DNA from: an uncultured Acholeplasma sp.
GTDB taxonomy: Bacteria; Bacillota_I; Bacilli_A; Acholeplasmatales; Acholeplasmataceae
Direction of reading: 5' to 3'
Length of the DNA stretch: 25,425 bases
Assembly (NCBI GenBank): GCA_937934685.1
Contig: CALGYU010000067.1
Span: 1 to 25,425, forward strand
In this document: piece after piece, positions 1 through 7,689 of the stretch
Layout of the letters: each line of letters starts with the position of its first letter
Position numbering within the stretch: the stretch's first letter is position 1
The notes under the pieces: model-generated
Database searches by the model: none
The model's input: only the letters and a program-made list of their open reading frames with translations
Told to the model about the DNA's origin: nothing
Position numbers and translations under genes: made by a program

Positions 1-11
1 TTAAGGCCTTT

Positions 12-3000
12 TTATTTTAATTTTTTTTCTTTAAATTTAAAACTTTTCTTAAATTCTGATAAATCCTTTTTATAACTTGTGCGTGCGGAATTTCTATTTT
101 CACGTATTTTTTGTCGATAAGAAGTTTGTAGTTTAGCAATTTCAATCACACTTAAACGTTTGGTTTTCTTAAAATTTTTCTCTAAAGTGGATTCGGAAAA
201 TAAAATATCATCAGCAATCTTAAGACTCATCTTTTTAAACGAAGTTTGCTTATGACGAAGCGTTGCCATACTCTTCTTTTGATTTTTTGCATATTGCATA
301 ATGATCGCATCATTCTTATCATTAATCGTCATTTCCATTTCTTTTAATCTTTCTTTTTCTGAAAGTAAATGATTAGAAAGTTTATTTTGCTTATTTTTAA
401 AACTGATATTAAGTGATGTATGATGTTTTATAGTCTCTGATTCAATTGAAGAAAGGACAGAAGTTAGATTTTCTTGTAGCAATTCTAAACGGGTATTTAA
501 ATCAACAAAATTGGAAGATATTTCCCTTGAAATCGCATCTTTTTCCTTAAACAAAGCATCTTTAGTTGCCTTCTTAGAAGATAAGAAATCCTCTAAAGCA
601 ACACTCATAATCGCATCTATTTGTGATTTTGATTGATAAATAATTTCAATATAATCTTTATTAATTGAGTCTAGGAAAACGTCATATCGTTGATGATTTT
701 TGGTAATATTTGAATGCAATTTTAACAATGCAAAGGAAACTTTTTGTGTTTTTGGCGCAAAACTATTTTTTAAAGTTTCATGCAACTCTACAAAATCAAG
801 ATAAGCTAAATGAATCAATTTAAGATTTTTATTTTTATGAACAGAGAAAATATTGTCTAGTTTAACTTGAAGTTTCTTACTTTGTAAAAACTTGCCAGGT
901 TTAAATAACTTATTCACAGAAAGACCAGTTTCTAAACTATTTTCAATAAATAAAGATAAATGTTTATCCAAACTCAATTCTAGATCATTGACTTTGAAAA
1001 CAAGTTTCTTTTGTTCGATTTTCAAGTCTTGAATTTCTTTTTTAAAAGATGATTCAAGTTTTTCCATTAAGACTCTATTTTTCTGAATTTTACGTTTGAT
1101 GATGTTAACATTACGCTCATCTTTTCTAATGTACTTATAAAGCATGAATAAATCACTTCGTTGTGTTGAAGAGTTACCATAGCCTTTAGAGTTATATTTT
1201 TCAATAATTTGACGTTTGATCAAAATATTTGTATCATAATAAGTATTTTTTTGTTCTAATAAGATGATGCGGTTTTTAATGCTATTTAAATTATAATGTA
1301 AAAGCTTTTCTAAAAACTGATAATAATTTTGATAGAAATAATCTAGCAATTCCAATATCCCATCTTTAAAATCATCAACATATTCATCAAATACTAATTT
1401 CGCCTCTAAATTTAAATGATTCATTTGTTTTTGATAATTTAGAAGCCCTGCAATGACTTGATCATATTCATAATTTTTATTAGGAATTAAAGTTAGAGAA
1501 GGGATGAGGTTCAAATACTGTTGATAAACATTTAAGTTTTGATCTAAAGTGGATTGAAATAAGAAGAACTGCTCTCTAAAACAATGAGTAAAACACTCAA
1601 AGAATGCTTTACTTTTTCTAAAAGCAGTTAAGCTTTTTATAATAGATGATTCAGTTTGCGAAGAATTGATGTTTTCTTTAAGAATGGTAGATAAAACAGA
1701 TTCTTTTTGTTTTTCTTTTTGAATATTGATACCTAATAGATTATTCATCTGCTCAGATTCTAAGTTTAACTTAAATAAATCAGTGTCAGCATTAATGGTA
1801 GCGTCAATAATAGAAAGCTCGTATTGAACTTTCGACAACTCAATTTCAAGATCATATTTCTTTTGTAAAGACTCTGTTTCTTGTTTTAAAGATTCTAACT
1901 TAATTTGGAAAGTAATTTGACTTATTTTTGAATCTCTTTCCATAGCATAAGATAAAATGCTTTTTTGATAATCCAGTGCATTCAATTTATACTGATGTGC
2001 TGTTGTTTTCTCTAAAACCTTTAAGTCGTGTTTAAAAGATAAGTAACTGGTGTCGTTAGCTAACAATTTTAATTCTCGTTCTTGAATATTTGAAGCTAAA
2101 TTTAACTGCAGTTCTAAAGGTGCGATATGATTTAAATGTGTAGATTCTAGTAAAAAAGATCTTTTATTTAAAACAAAATCAAAATGCTCTTTTTGATAAG
2201 AAAGACGTTTAAGATTCATTTTTAAATGATGCTCTAGCATCAAGGCACTTTGTTTATGTTCTAAATCAATTTTTCCGTGTTCAACACGCCATTGATACAG
2301 TTTTTTTAAATGGTTGATTTCATAATCATAAATCTTTTTTTGGTTTTGTTTCCATTTGTTGACATCATCTTTAGAAGCTTTTTTAATATAAGCGTTAACT
2401 TGCTTGGTTAAAAGAGCAACCTCTCTTGCTGATCTGCCTTCTTGTTGAAGCTTTTTAATACGCTCAGTGATACTGTCTTTATAAGAACTTAATCCGCTAT
2501 TAATTAAAGAAATAGCGTTGTTATATTCAAAGGTGAGTTTTGAAATAGAATCCTCATACTCTTTGTTTAAAAGATCAAAAGAGCGATTGTGTTTCGCCAT
2601 TTTTTCTTGATAGTCAGCATTAGATTGATTAAGAATCGTAGCATAATCATCTTGCAATTTTTTCTTAGAGGACTCTAAAATCTCAATACTTTTTTCATAG
2701 CTGACTTTTAAATCGGTAAGATCACTTTGTAAAGCAGCTTTCAACTCATTTATCTTATGATTAAAACTAATACTTGCTTGGTTAAAGGTTTGTCTGATCG
2801 ACAAAAGATTATCGTCACTTTGTTTTTTTAAAGCTTCCATTTCAAGTGTGCTTTCTTTAATGAAAAGCTCAAAAGTAGTATTTTCCTTTTCAATAGAAAG
2901 ATTGATTTTATCCAAAGAAGCATCATAAGAAATTTTTGACTCTTTAACTAAAAGGTCATAATCTTTTTCTAATGCACGAATTTCACTGTCAATTCTTTTT

Positions 3001-3440
3001 AAACTGACTTGTAACTCGGTTTGTAATTTATCCGCAACTTGTCGTTGTATCAGCGCAGCTTGGTTAAACAACTGCCCATTTTTAGAAGGGATATGTTCCT
3101 TTAATCTAAATAGCTCAGTTGTTTTATCTCGATATTCTTTATTCAAAAAAGTAATTTTTTGTTGTTTCTCATTAGATAAAGTCAAGATATCTTTCTTTAA
3201 CTCTTTGATCGTTTGATCAATCACTGCTTCATGGTCAAATAGGTCTTGATTCAATGAAGTGATTTCAGCAGTTTTCTCGAAATTGACTAAATGATAAGGG
3301 ATCTTAGAATTTTCCAAAGCTAAAAAAGCATTCTTTAAAGAAGCAAAAGCATTCTCTAAATGCTCATCTTTTTCCTTTGAATAAGTCTCATCCAGACGAT
3401 GAAGTTTTAAGATTAATTCATCATGTAAACTGTATTTCAT
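12..3440 (-). CDS. Giant coiled-coil protein of unknown function
   Basis: Encodes 1142 residues, Lys/Glu/Leu/Ser/Asn-rich, with long heptad-like helical stretches along almost the whole length. I see no signal peptide, no membrane segment and no Walker A motif, so it is not a complete SMC/Rad50 ATPase. The C-terminal ~60 residues are strongly basic. I chose the ATG at 3440: an AGGGGAA Shine-Dalgarno lies at 3450-3456, nine bases upstream, whereas an in-frame GTG at 3449 touches that Shine-Dalgarno. The gene is divergent from ruvA and its stop lies 11 bases from the window edge. A cytoskeletal or scaffold role in a wall-less cell is conceivable but is inference only. I do not recognise the family; confidence that it is a real gene is high because the frame is open for 3.4 kb. 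Confidence 0.9.
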   Translation of the reverse strand: MKYSLHDELILKLHRLDETYSKEKDEHLENAFASLKNAFLALENSKIPYHLVNFEKTAEITSLNQDLFDHEAVIDQTIKELKKDILTLSNEKQQKITFLNKEYRDKTTELFRLKEHIPSKNGQLFNQAALIQRQVADKLQTELQVSLKRIDSEIRALEKDYDLLVKESKISYDASLDKINLSIEKENTTFELFIKESTLEMEALKKQSDDNLLSIRQTFNQASISFNHKINELKAALQSDLTDLKVSYEKSIEILESSKKKLQDDYATILNQSNADYQEKMAKHNRSFDLLNKEYEDSISKLTFEYNNAISLINSGLSSYKDSITERIKKLQQEGRSAREVALLTKQVNAYIKKASKDDVNKWKQNQKKIYDYEINHLKKLYQWRVEHGKIDLEHKQSALMLEHHLKMNLKRLSYQKEHFDFVLNKRSFLLESTHLNHIAPLELQLNLASNIQERELKLLANDTSYLSFKHDLKVLEKTTAHQYKLNALDYQKSILSYAMERDSKISQITFQIKLESLKQETESLQKKYDLEIELSKVQYELSIIDATINADTDLFKLNLESEQMNNLLGINIQKEKQKESVLSTILKENINSSQTESSIIKSLTAFRKSKAFFECFTHCFREQFFLFQSTLDQNLNVYQQYLNLIPSLTLIPNKNYEYDQVIAGLLNYQKQMNHLNLEAKLVFDEYVDDFKDGILELLDYFYQNYYQFLEKLLHYNLNSIKNRIILLEQKNTYYDTNILIKRQIIEKYNSKGYGNSSTQRSDLFMLYKYIRKDERNVNIIKRKIQKNRVLMEKLESSFKKEIQDLKIEQKKLVFKVNDLELSLDKHLSLFIENSLETGLSVNKLFKPGKFLQSKKLQVKLDNIFSVHKNKNLKLIHLAYLDFVELHETLKNSFAPKTQKVSFALLKLHSNITKNHQRYDVFLDSINKDYIEIIYQSKSQIDAIMSVALEDFLSSKKATKDALFKEKDAISREISSNFVDLNTRLELLQENLTSVLSSIESETIKHHTSLNISFKNKQNKLSNHLLSEKERLKEMEMTINDKNDAIIMQYAKNQKKSMATLRHKQTSFKKMSLKIADDILFSESTLEKNFKKTKRLSVIEIAKLQTSYRQKIRENRNSARTSYKKDLSEFKKSFKFKEKKLK

Positions 3441-3462
3441 CAAAATCACTTCCCCTAATCAT

Positions 3463-3471
3463 ATTATAGCA
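3463..3471 (-). promoter_or_regulatory. Extended -10 promoter for the coiled-coil gene
   Basis: On the minus strand a TGC-TATAAT extended -10 sits here. A start about 7 bases downstream would fall near 3456, at the edge of the Shine-Dalgarno (3450-3456), giving a leader of only about 16 nt. No good -35 hexamer is seen at the usual distance, which is acceptable for an extended -10 promoter. Confidence 0.5.
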
Positions 3472-3501
3472 TATTAAGAGAATGTAAAATGAACTAAAAA
3501 A

Positions 3502-3510
3502 TGATATAAT
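3502..3510 (+). promoter_or_regulatory. Extended -10 promoter for ruvA-ruvB-queA
   Basis: TGA-TATAAT extended -10 on the plus strand, 26 bases before the ruvA ATG, followed by an AGAGAGGTG-type Shine-Dalgarno at about 3522-3530. No convincing -35 is seen. The divergent -10 of the coiled-coil gene is only about 30 bp away, so RNA polymerase may compete for the shared 95-bp intergenic region. Confidence 0.5.
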
Positions 3511-3535
3511 ATTTTATGATTAGAGAGGTGTTTTT

Positions 3536-4093
3536 ATGTATGGATATATCAAAGGAAATGTAACAAGCATTAGACCGTCATTTATTATCGTTGAAAACCA
3601 AGAAATAGGCTATCAGATTATCGTCCCAAATCCTTATCAATATCAAATGGATGAAAAGGTGAAAATTTACACATATTTTCATGTTAGAGAAGATATACAA
3701 GCTTTATATGGCTTTAAAAATGAGGAGACGCTTGAATTTTTCAAAAAATTATTAAGCGTATCAGGGATTGGACCTAAAAGTGCTTTATCTATTACTGCAG
3801 CAGATGATGTTAATGATGTCATTATGGCAATTGAAAATAGTGACATACAATTTTTAACGAAATTCCCAGGTATTGGTAAAAAAACAGCACAACAAATCAT
3901 TTTAGATTTAAAAGGAAAATTAGTTGAGATTGAAGAAACACTCATCAAAGATGACAAAAAAGAAGTTAAAGAAGCCTTAATTGCCTTAGGATATTCTAAA
4001 ACAGAAACAAGCAAAATAGTAAAGAAAATAGCGTATAATGAATCCATAGAAGTTATGGTAAAAGAAGCATTATCACTACTATTAAAAGGATGA
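3536..4093 (+). CDS. ruvA: Holliday junction branch migration protein RuvA
   Basis: 185 residues. RuvA forms tetramers that hold the four-way DNA junction and load the RuvB motor during recombinational repair. The N-terminal OB-fold domain (about 1-62) is followed by two helix-hairpin-helix motifs, VSGIGPKSAL (75-84) and FPGIGKKTAQ (110-119), which bind the DNA backbone. An acidic linker leads to the small C-terminal domain III (about 140-185), which contacts RuvB. Length and domain order are normal for the family. The ATG at 3536 has a good Shine-Dalgarno six bases upstream. It is first of a three-gene unit; only 5 bases separate it from ruvB, whose Shine-Dalgarno overlaps the ruvA stop. Confidence 0.97.
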   Translation: MYGYIKGNVTSIRPSFIIVENQEIGYQIIVPNPYQYQMDEKVKIYTYFHVREDIQALYGFKNEETLEFFKKLLSVSGIGPKSALSITAADDVNDVIMAIENSDIQFLTKFPGIGKKTAQQIILDLKGKLVEIEETLIKDDKKEVKEALIALGYSKTETSKIVKKIAYNESIEVMVKEALSLLLKG

Positions 4094-4098
4094 TTTAA

Positions 4099-5106
4099 AT
4101 GAAAGATGAAAGAGTAATGAGTACAGATGTTTTTCTAGAAGATGAAGAACAAACTTTAAGACCAAAGTACTTAAACCAATATATAGGGCAAAAAGACATC
4201 AAAGAAGTGCTGGAAGTTTATATTAAAGCAACTAAAAAAAGAAATGAAGCTTTAGACCATATTCTACTTTATGGACCTCCAGGATTAGGAAAAACTACTT
4301 TAGCACAAATTATTGCTAATGAATTAGATGTTAACATTAAGATAACCAGTGGTCCAGCGATAGAACGAAGCGGAGATTTAGCCGCTATTTTAAGTAGTTT
4401 AAACCCTGGAGATGTGCTGTTTATCGATGAAATTCATCGATTACCACGCTTTGTAGAAGAGGTATTATATTCTGCTATGGAAGATTATGTTTTAGATATC
4501 ATTATTGGAAAAGATGGAGAATCTAGATCGATTCGAATTGATTTACCACCATTTACTCTTGTTGGAGCAACCACAAGATTTGGAGATTTATCAGCACCGT
4601 TAAGAGACAGATTTGGGGTTGTTTTTAAATTAGAATATTATGCACAAAGTGATTTAGAAATGATTGTTAGAAGAACATCGGAAGTTTATAACCATAAAAT
4701 AGAAGAAAAAGCTGTATCAGAATTAGCCAGAAGAAGTAGAGGGACACCAAGAATTGCTAATAGATTGTTTAGAAGAGTCAGAGACTTTGCAGAGATTTTT
4801 GAAGACGGAGTCATCACTTTAGAAATTACCAATCACGCTCTAGAAAAACTAAACATTGACCAAAGAGGGTTAGATGGTGCAGATTATGCATACTTAAAAG
4901 GCTTGATTGAAAAATTCAATGGTGGTCCTGTTGGTATTGAAAATATAGCAGCGACCATTGGAGAAGAAACAACAACGATAGAAGATGTATATGAACCATT
5001 CTTATTACAAGAAGGATATATAAAAAGAACCCCTAGAGGGCGTGTAGCTACTGAAAAAGCTTATGAGCTTTTTGGCATTAAATATTATAAAGGAATGTTT
5101 GAATAA
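4099..5106 (+). CDS. ruvB: Holliday junction DNA helicase RuvB
   Basis: 335 residues, an AAA+ ATPase that drives branch migration as hexameric rings on either side of RuvA. Walker A GPPGLGKT is at 59-66 and Walker B LFIDEIHR at 107-114. The sensor/arginine-finger region with [18 protein letters not shown] lies at about 156-173, and the winged-helix C-terminal domain begins with [18 protein letters not shown] near 214. All expected motifs are intact. The Shine-Dalgarno AAAGGATG overlaps the ruvA stop, so the two are probably translationally coupled. The stop overlaps the queA start (TAATG). RuvC is not adjacent, which is usual in Firmicutes and Mollicutes. Confidence 0.98.
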   Translation: MKDERVMSTDVFLEDEEQTLRPKYLNQYIGQKDIKEVLEVYIKATKKRNEALDHILLYGPPGLGKTTLAQIIANELDVNIKITSGPAIERSGDLAAILSSLNPGDVLFIDEIHRLPRFVEEVLYSAMEDYVLDIIIGKDGESRSIRIDLPPFTLVGATTRFGDLSAPLRDRFGVVFKLEYYAQSDLEMIVRRTSEVYNHKIEEKAVSELARRSRGTPRIANRLFRRVRDFAEIFEDGVITLEITNHALEKLNIDQRGLDGADYAYLKGLIEKFNGGPVGIENIAATIGEETTTIEDVYEPFLLQEGYIKRTPRGRVATEKAYELFGIKYYKGMFE

Positions 5107-6128
5107 TGAAAACAGAAGATTTTGATTTTTATTTACCAGAAAAATTAATTGCTCAACATCCTAGCGAAAAAAGAGATAATTCAAGATTGATGGTATTGGA
5201 TAAAAACAGTCAAACCATAGAACATAAACAGTTTTTTAACATCATAGATTATTTAGATAAAGAGGATGTTTTGGTTTTAAATGATACCAAAGTATTACCC
5301 GCAAGATTATTAGGCATCAAAAAAGATACACACGCAGCCATTGAAATATTATTGTTAAAAGAATTAGAAAAAGATCATTGGGAAACATTGATTAAACCGG
5401 CTAAAAGAATTAAAATTGGCACAGAAGTTGATTTTGGTGATGGACTTTTAACGATGGTATGTACCAACAAAATGGAAGATGGATTGGCGACATTTAAATT
5501 GCTTTATCAAGGGGTTTTAGTAGAAATATTAGAGAAGTTAGGAACCATGCCGCTACCACCTTATATTACTGAGAAATTAGAAGATCAAAGCAGATATCAA
5601 ACGGTATATGCAGAAAACTTAGGTAGCGCAGCTGCACCAACTGCAGGACTTCACTTTACACAAGAACTTTTAAAGCAAATAGAAAAAAAGGGAATTAAAA
5701 TTATTCCGATCACCCTCCATGTTGGACTAGGAACCTTTAGACCAGTTTCCGTTTCTGATGTGTCTGCTCATAAAATGCATTATGAACAATATATCTTAAC
5801 AGAAAGCTCGGTTAAAGAATTAAACCAAGCTATTTTAGATCACAAGAAAATAGTTGCAGTAGGTACAACAACCGTTAGAACCTTAGAAAGCAACTTCAAA
5901 GAAAACCAATTTCATGCAGGAGTGTTTGATACAAACATCTTTATTTACCCTGGGTATAAATTTAAAGTTGTCAATAAACTTATTACTAACTTTCATTTAC
6001 CTAAATCAACTTTAATGATGTTAATTAGTGCTTTTTATGACCAAGAAAACATAAAAAAAGCCTACAGCGAAGCTGTAAGCAATGAATATCGATTTTTCTC
6101 TTTTGGAGATTCAATGATTATTAAATAA
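5106..6128 (+). CDS. queA: S-adenosylmethionine:tRNA ribosyltransferase-isomerase QueA
   Basis: 340 residues. QueA transfers and rearranges the ribosyl group of S-adenosylmethionine onto preQ1 at the wobble position of tRNAs with GUN anticodons, giving epoxyqueuosine. Family signatures are present: NDTKVLPARL near 59-68, GSAAAPTAGLHFT at 173-185, GLGTFRPV at 207-214 and TNFHLPKSTLMMLISAF near 294-310. The start shares one base with the ruvB stop (TAATG). The usual partner tgt, often directly downstream, is absent; the next gene is the convergent uppP, whose reading frame overlaps the last 8 bases. The coding sequence at 6053-6080 also carries the uppP terminator on the opposite strand. Confidence 0.97.
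   Translation: MKTEDFDFYLPEKLIAQHPSEKRDNSRLMVLDKNSQTIEHKQFFNIIDYLDKEDVLVLNDTKVLPARLLGIKKDTHAAIEILLLKELEKDHWETLIKPAKRIKIGTEVDFGDGLLTMVCTNKMEDGLATFKLLYQGVLVEILEKLGTMPLPPYITEKLEDQSRYQTVYAENLGSAAAPTAGLHFTQELLKQIEKKGIKIIPITLHVGLGTFRPVSVSDVSAHKMHYEQYILTESSVKELNQAILDHKKIVAVGTTTVRTLESNFKENQFHAGVFDTNIFIYPGYKFKVVNKLITNFHLPKSTLMMLISAFYDQENIKKAYSEAVSNEYRFFSFGDSMIIK
6053..6080 (-). terminator. Intrinsic terminator of uppP, embedded inside queA
   Basis: Read on the minus strand: stem GCUUACAGC, loop UUC, stem GCUGUAGGC, then seven U residues. All nine stem pairs form in the minus-strand RNA, one being G-U (plus positions 6062/6078); in the plus-strand RNA that position is a C-A mismatch and no U-tract follows. 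It is therefore directional. It lies 41 bases past the uppP stop, inside the queA coding sequence. Confidence 0.85.
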
Positions 6129-6945
6129 AGAAATGTAGTCCGATGGCAACAGAACCGATAATTAAACAATAAATCGCAAAGTAAATTAAGTTTTTAACTT
6201 GAACATACTTATAAATAAATTTAACTGAAACCAGTGTTGCAATAAAGCTAAAGACAAAGGCTAATGAATATCCCACAATATGAATGGATTCACTAGCGTT
6301 TAACGCATCATAAACACCTAGTAAAGTGACTGGTACAGAAATAATGATATAACATAAGAATGAAAAACGCAGTGCGTCTTTTAAATTGACTTTCTGACTC
6401 AATCCACCAACAATCGTGATGCCACTTCTTGAAATACCAGGGAAAACAGCCAGCGTTTGGAATAAACCAATGACCATAGCATTTTTCCAAGTAACTTCAT
6501 TAGCGAATTTTTGATTTCTAAAATAGAAAACAATAGATAATAAAACACCTGTCACTAATAAAGCAGTACCAACGAAAAATAAGTTATCAGGCAAATAATC
6601 TTTTATAAGCAAGCCTGCAATACCAATGGGAACAGCAGCAATCAATAACTTTAAAACGTAATGAAATTCTTTTTTCTCACTTAAATATTGATCTTCAGAA
6701 AGTTTTTTTCTGCGGAAAACAAAATTCCATGAACTAACAATCAAGGATAAAATATCTTTTCTAAAAAAGAAAAGTAAGGCCAAGAAAGAACCGGCATTAG
6801 TTATCATTAAAAAAATAGTTAGATTTGAAGTATCAACACTTAAAATATTTGCAAAAATAGTTAAGTGTCCACTACTAGAAACAGGAAAGATTTCACTGAT
6901 TCCTTGAATAATTCCTAATATAATATATTTTATAATATCTATCAA
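6121..6945 (-). CDS. uppP: Undecaprenyl-diphosphate phosphatase UppP (BacA)
   Basis: 274 residues, an integral membrane enzyme that removes a phosphate from undecaprenyl diphosphate so the C55 lipid carrier can be reused. The family (E/Q)XXXE motif is seen as Q14-x3-E18 followed by PVSSSGHL (21-28), and the second signature PGISRSGIT is at about 169-177. Several hydrophobic helices span the protein. I prefer the TTG start at 6945: an AGGTGA Shine-Dalgarno at 6951-6956 is spaced 5 bases from it, while the upstream in-frame GTG at 6954 lies inside that Shine-Dalgarno. The resulting N-terminus (MIDIIKYIILGIIQG) matches the short leader typical of BacA proteins. The gene is monocistronic and convergent with queA, overlapping it by 8 bp. 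Confidence 0.95.
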   Translation of the reverse strand: MIDIIKYIILGIIQGISEIFPVSSSGHLTIFANILSVDTSNLTIFLMITNAGSFLALLFFFRKDILSLIVSSWNFVFRRKKLSEDQYLSEKKEFHYVLKLLIAAVPIGIAGLLIKDYLPDNLFFVGTALLVTGVLLSIVFYFRNQKFANEVTWKNAMVIGLFQTLAVFPGISRSGITIVGGLSQKVNLKDALRFSFLCYIIISVPVTLLGVYDALNASESIHIVGYSLAFVFSFIATLVSVKFIYKYVQVKNLIYFAIYCLIIGSVAIGLHFFI

Positions 6946-6962
6946 AATAATCACCTGAAAAT

Positions 6963-6971
6963 ATTATATCA
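6963..6971 (-). promoter_or_regulatory. Extended -10 promoter of uppP
   Basis: Minus-strand TGA-TATAAT extended -10. The predicted start near 6956 coincides with the first base of the AGGTGA Shine-Dalgarno, giving an extremely short leader and supporting the TTG start at 6945. No good -35 is visible. Confidence 0.55.
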
Positions 6972-6991
6972 TAAGTTGTTAAGATATAGGA

Positions 6992-7020
6992 TTGAATTTT
7001 TAAGATAAAGCAACTATAAT
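6992..7020 (+). promoter_or_regulatory. Sigma-70-type promoter of the EIIB-like/ptsH operon
   Basis: TTGAAT (6992-6997), a 17-bp spacer, TATAAT (7015-7020). A start near 7027 would precede the AAGGAAGGTG Shine-Dalgarno (about 7028-7036) immediately, so the leader is minimal (about 16 nt). It is divergent from the uppP promoter. Confidence 0.7.
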
Positions 7021-7042
7021 ATAACATAAGGAAGGTGTTAGT

Positions 7043-7417
7043 ATGCTCACATTATTAAGCCAAATTCAACTATATTCAATTATTGGAGGATCTATTACTC
7101 TAATTTTATTTATAGGATTAGTCATCTATCTTATCAAACGATCAAAACCTAAAATAGAAAAAGTGATCATCGATGATGAATATATTTTTGCGTTATATCA
7201 AGCTTTAGGAACTAAAGATAATATCATCCAAACAAGTTTAGAAAATAAAAGACTTAAAGTGTTATTAAAGGATACTAGAATCATTCGTCCAGAAGATTTT
7301 AAAAAAATAGATACACCAGCCTTTGTTGTTGGTAAGGAGATAAAAGTATTGGTCAAATACTCTCCAGAATATATATTAAAAAAAATAGATGAAATAAGAA
7401 ACGAGGGACTTAAATGA
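7043..7417 (+). CDS. Membrane-anchored PTS EIIB-like protein lacking the phospho-cysteine
   Basis: 124 residues. One N-terminal membrane helix (about 10-32) and a basic stretch lead into a small domain (about 44-120) whose pattern follows the glucose-type EIIB fold: LG-x-KDNI, then a xKRLKV strand, a D-x-x-x-x-x-PEDFKKI segment and a final GKEIKVLVKYSPEYILKKI. In genuine EIIB domains a phosphorylated cysteine sits two residues before the TRLRV strand; here that position is E67 and the protein has no cysteine at all. It therefore should not carry phosphate as a normal EIIB does. It overlaps ptsH by 4 bases (ATGA), suggesting a job linked to HPr, for example as a binding partner or sensor. The domain match is by eye; function is unknown. 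Confidence 0.75.
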   Translation: MLTLLSQIQLYSIIGGSITLILFIGLVIYLIKRSKPKIEKVIIDDEYIFALYQALGTKDNIIQTSLENKRLKVLLKDTRIIRPEDFKKIDTPAFVVGKEIKVLVKYSPEYILKKIDEIRNEGLK

Positions 7418-7689
7418 AACAAAAATTTTTGATTACAGCAGAATATGGGTTACATGCTAGACCTGCTACAAGATTGGTAAATGAGGCAATGGGCTTTCAA
7501 TCAGAAATCATGCTTACAGCTATGAATAGAACCGTTAACTTAAAATCTATCATGGGCGTTATGTCCTTAGGTATTTACAATGGCGAAGAAATTATAGTAA
7601 GCGCAGAAGGGCACGATGCTGCAGAAGCAATCAGTGCGTTAGTTGATTTTATTGTATCAGAGGGACTTGGAAGAGCCTTAGATGAGTAG
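7414..7689 (+). CDS. ptsH: Phosphocarrier protein HPr
   Basis: 91 residues. HPr passes phosphate from enzyme I to sugar-specific EIIA proteins of the phosphotransferase system. The active-site GLHARPAT places the phosphorylatable histidine at residue 14 (equivalent to His15). The regulatory site NLKSIMGVMSLGI places serine at 45 (equivalent to Ser46), the target of HPr kinase in Firmicutes and Mollicutes. With that serine intact the protein could act as a CcpA co-repressor, relevant to the cre-like sites at 17028-17099. Its start overlaps the upstream gene (ATGA) with a GAGGGA Shine-Dalgarno, and ptsI is not adjacent. The end overlaps the DUF368 gene by 8 bases. Confidence 0.96.
   Translation: MKQKFLITAEYGLHARPATRLVNEAMGFQSEIMLTAMNRTVNLKSIMGVMSLGIYNGEEIIVSAEGHDAAEAISALVDFIVSEGLGRALDE

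Noticed and set aside
3679..4047. Open frame antisense to ruvA (122 codons)
   Set aside because: It lies wholly inside the well-supported ruvA gene, has no Shine-Dalgarno and resembles no protein; an AT-rich shadow frame.
6190..6206. AAGTT-TTT-AACTT hairpin downstream of queA as its terminator
   Set aside because: Only five A/T-rich pairs and no following T-run; too weak to call.
6946..6954. GTG start for uppP at 6954
   Set aside because: The GTG is part of the AGGTGA Shine-Dalgarno itself, and the predicted transcript start near 6956 leaves no ribosome site for it.
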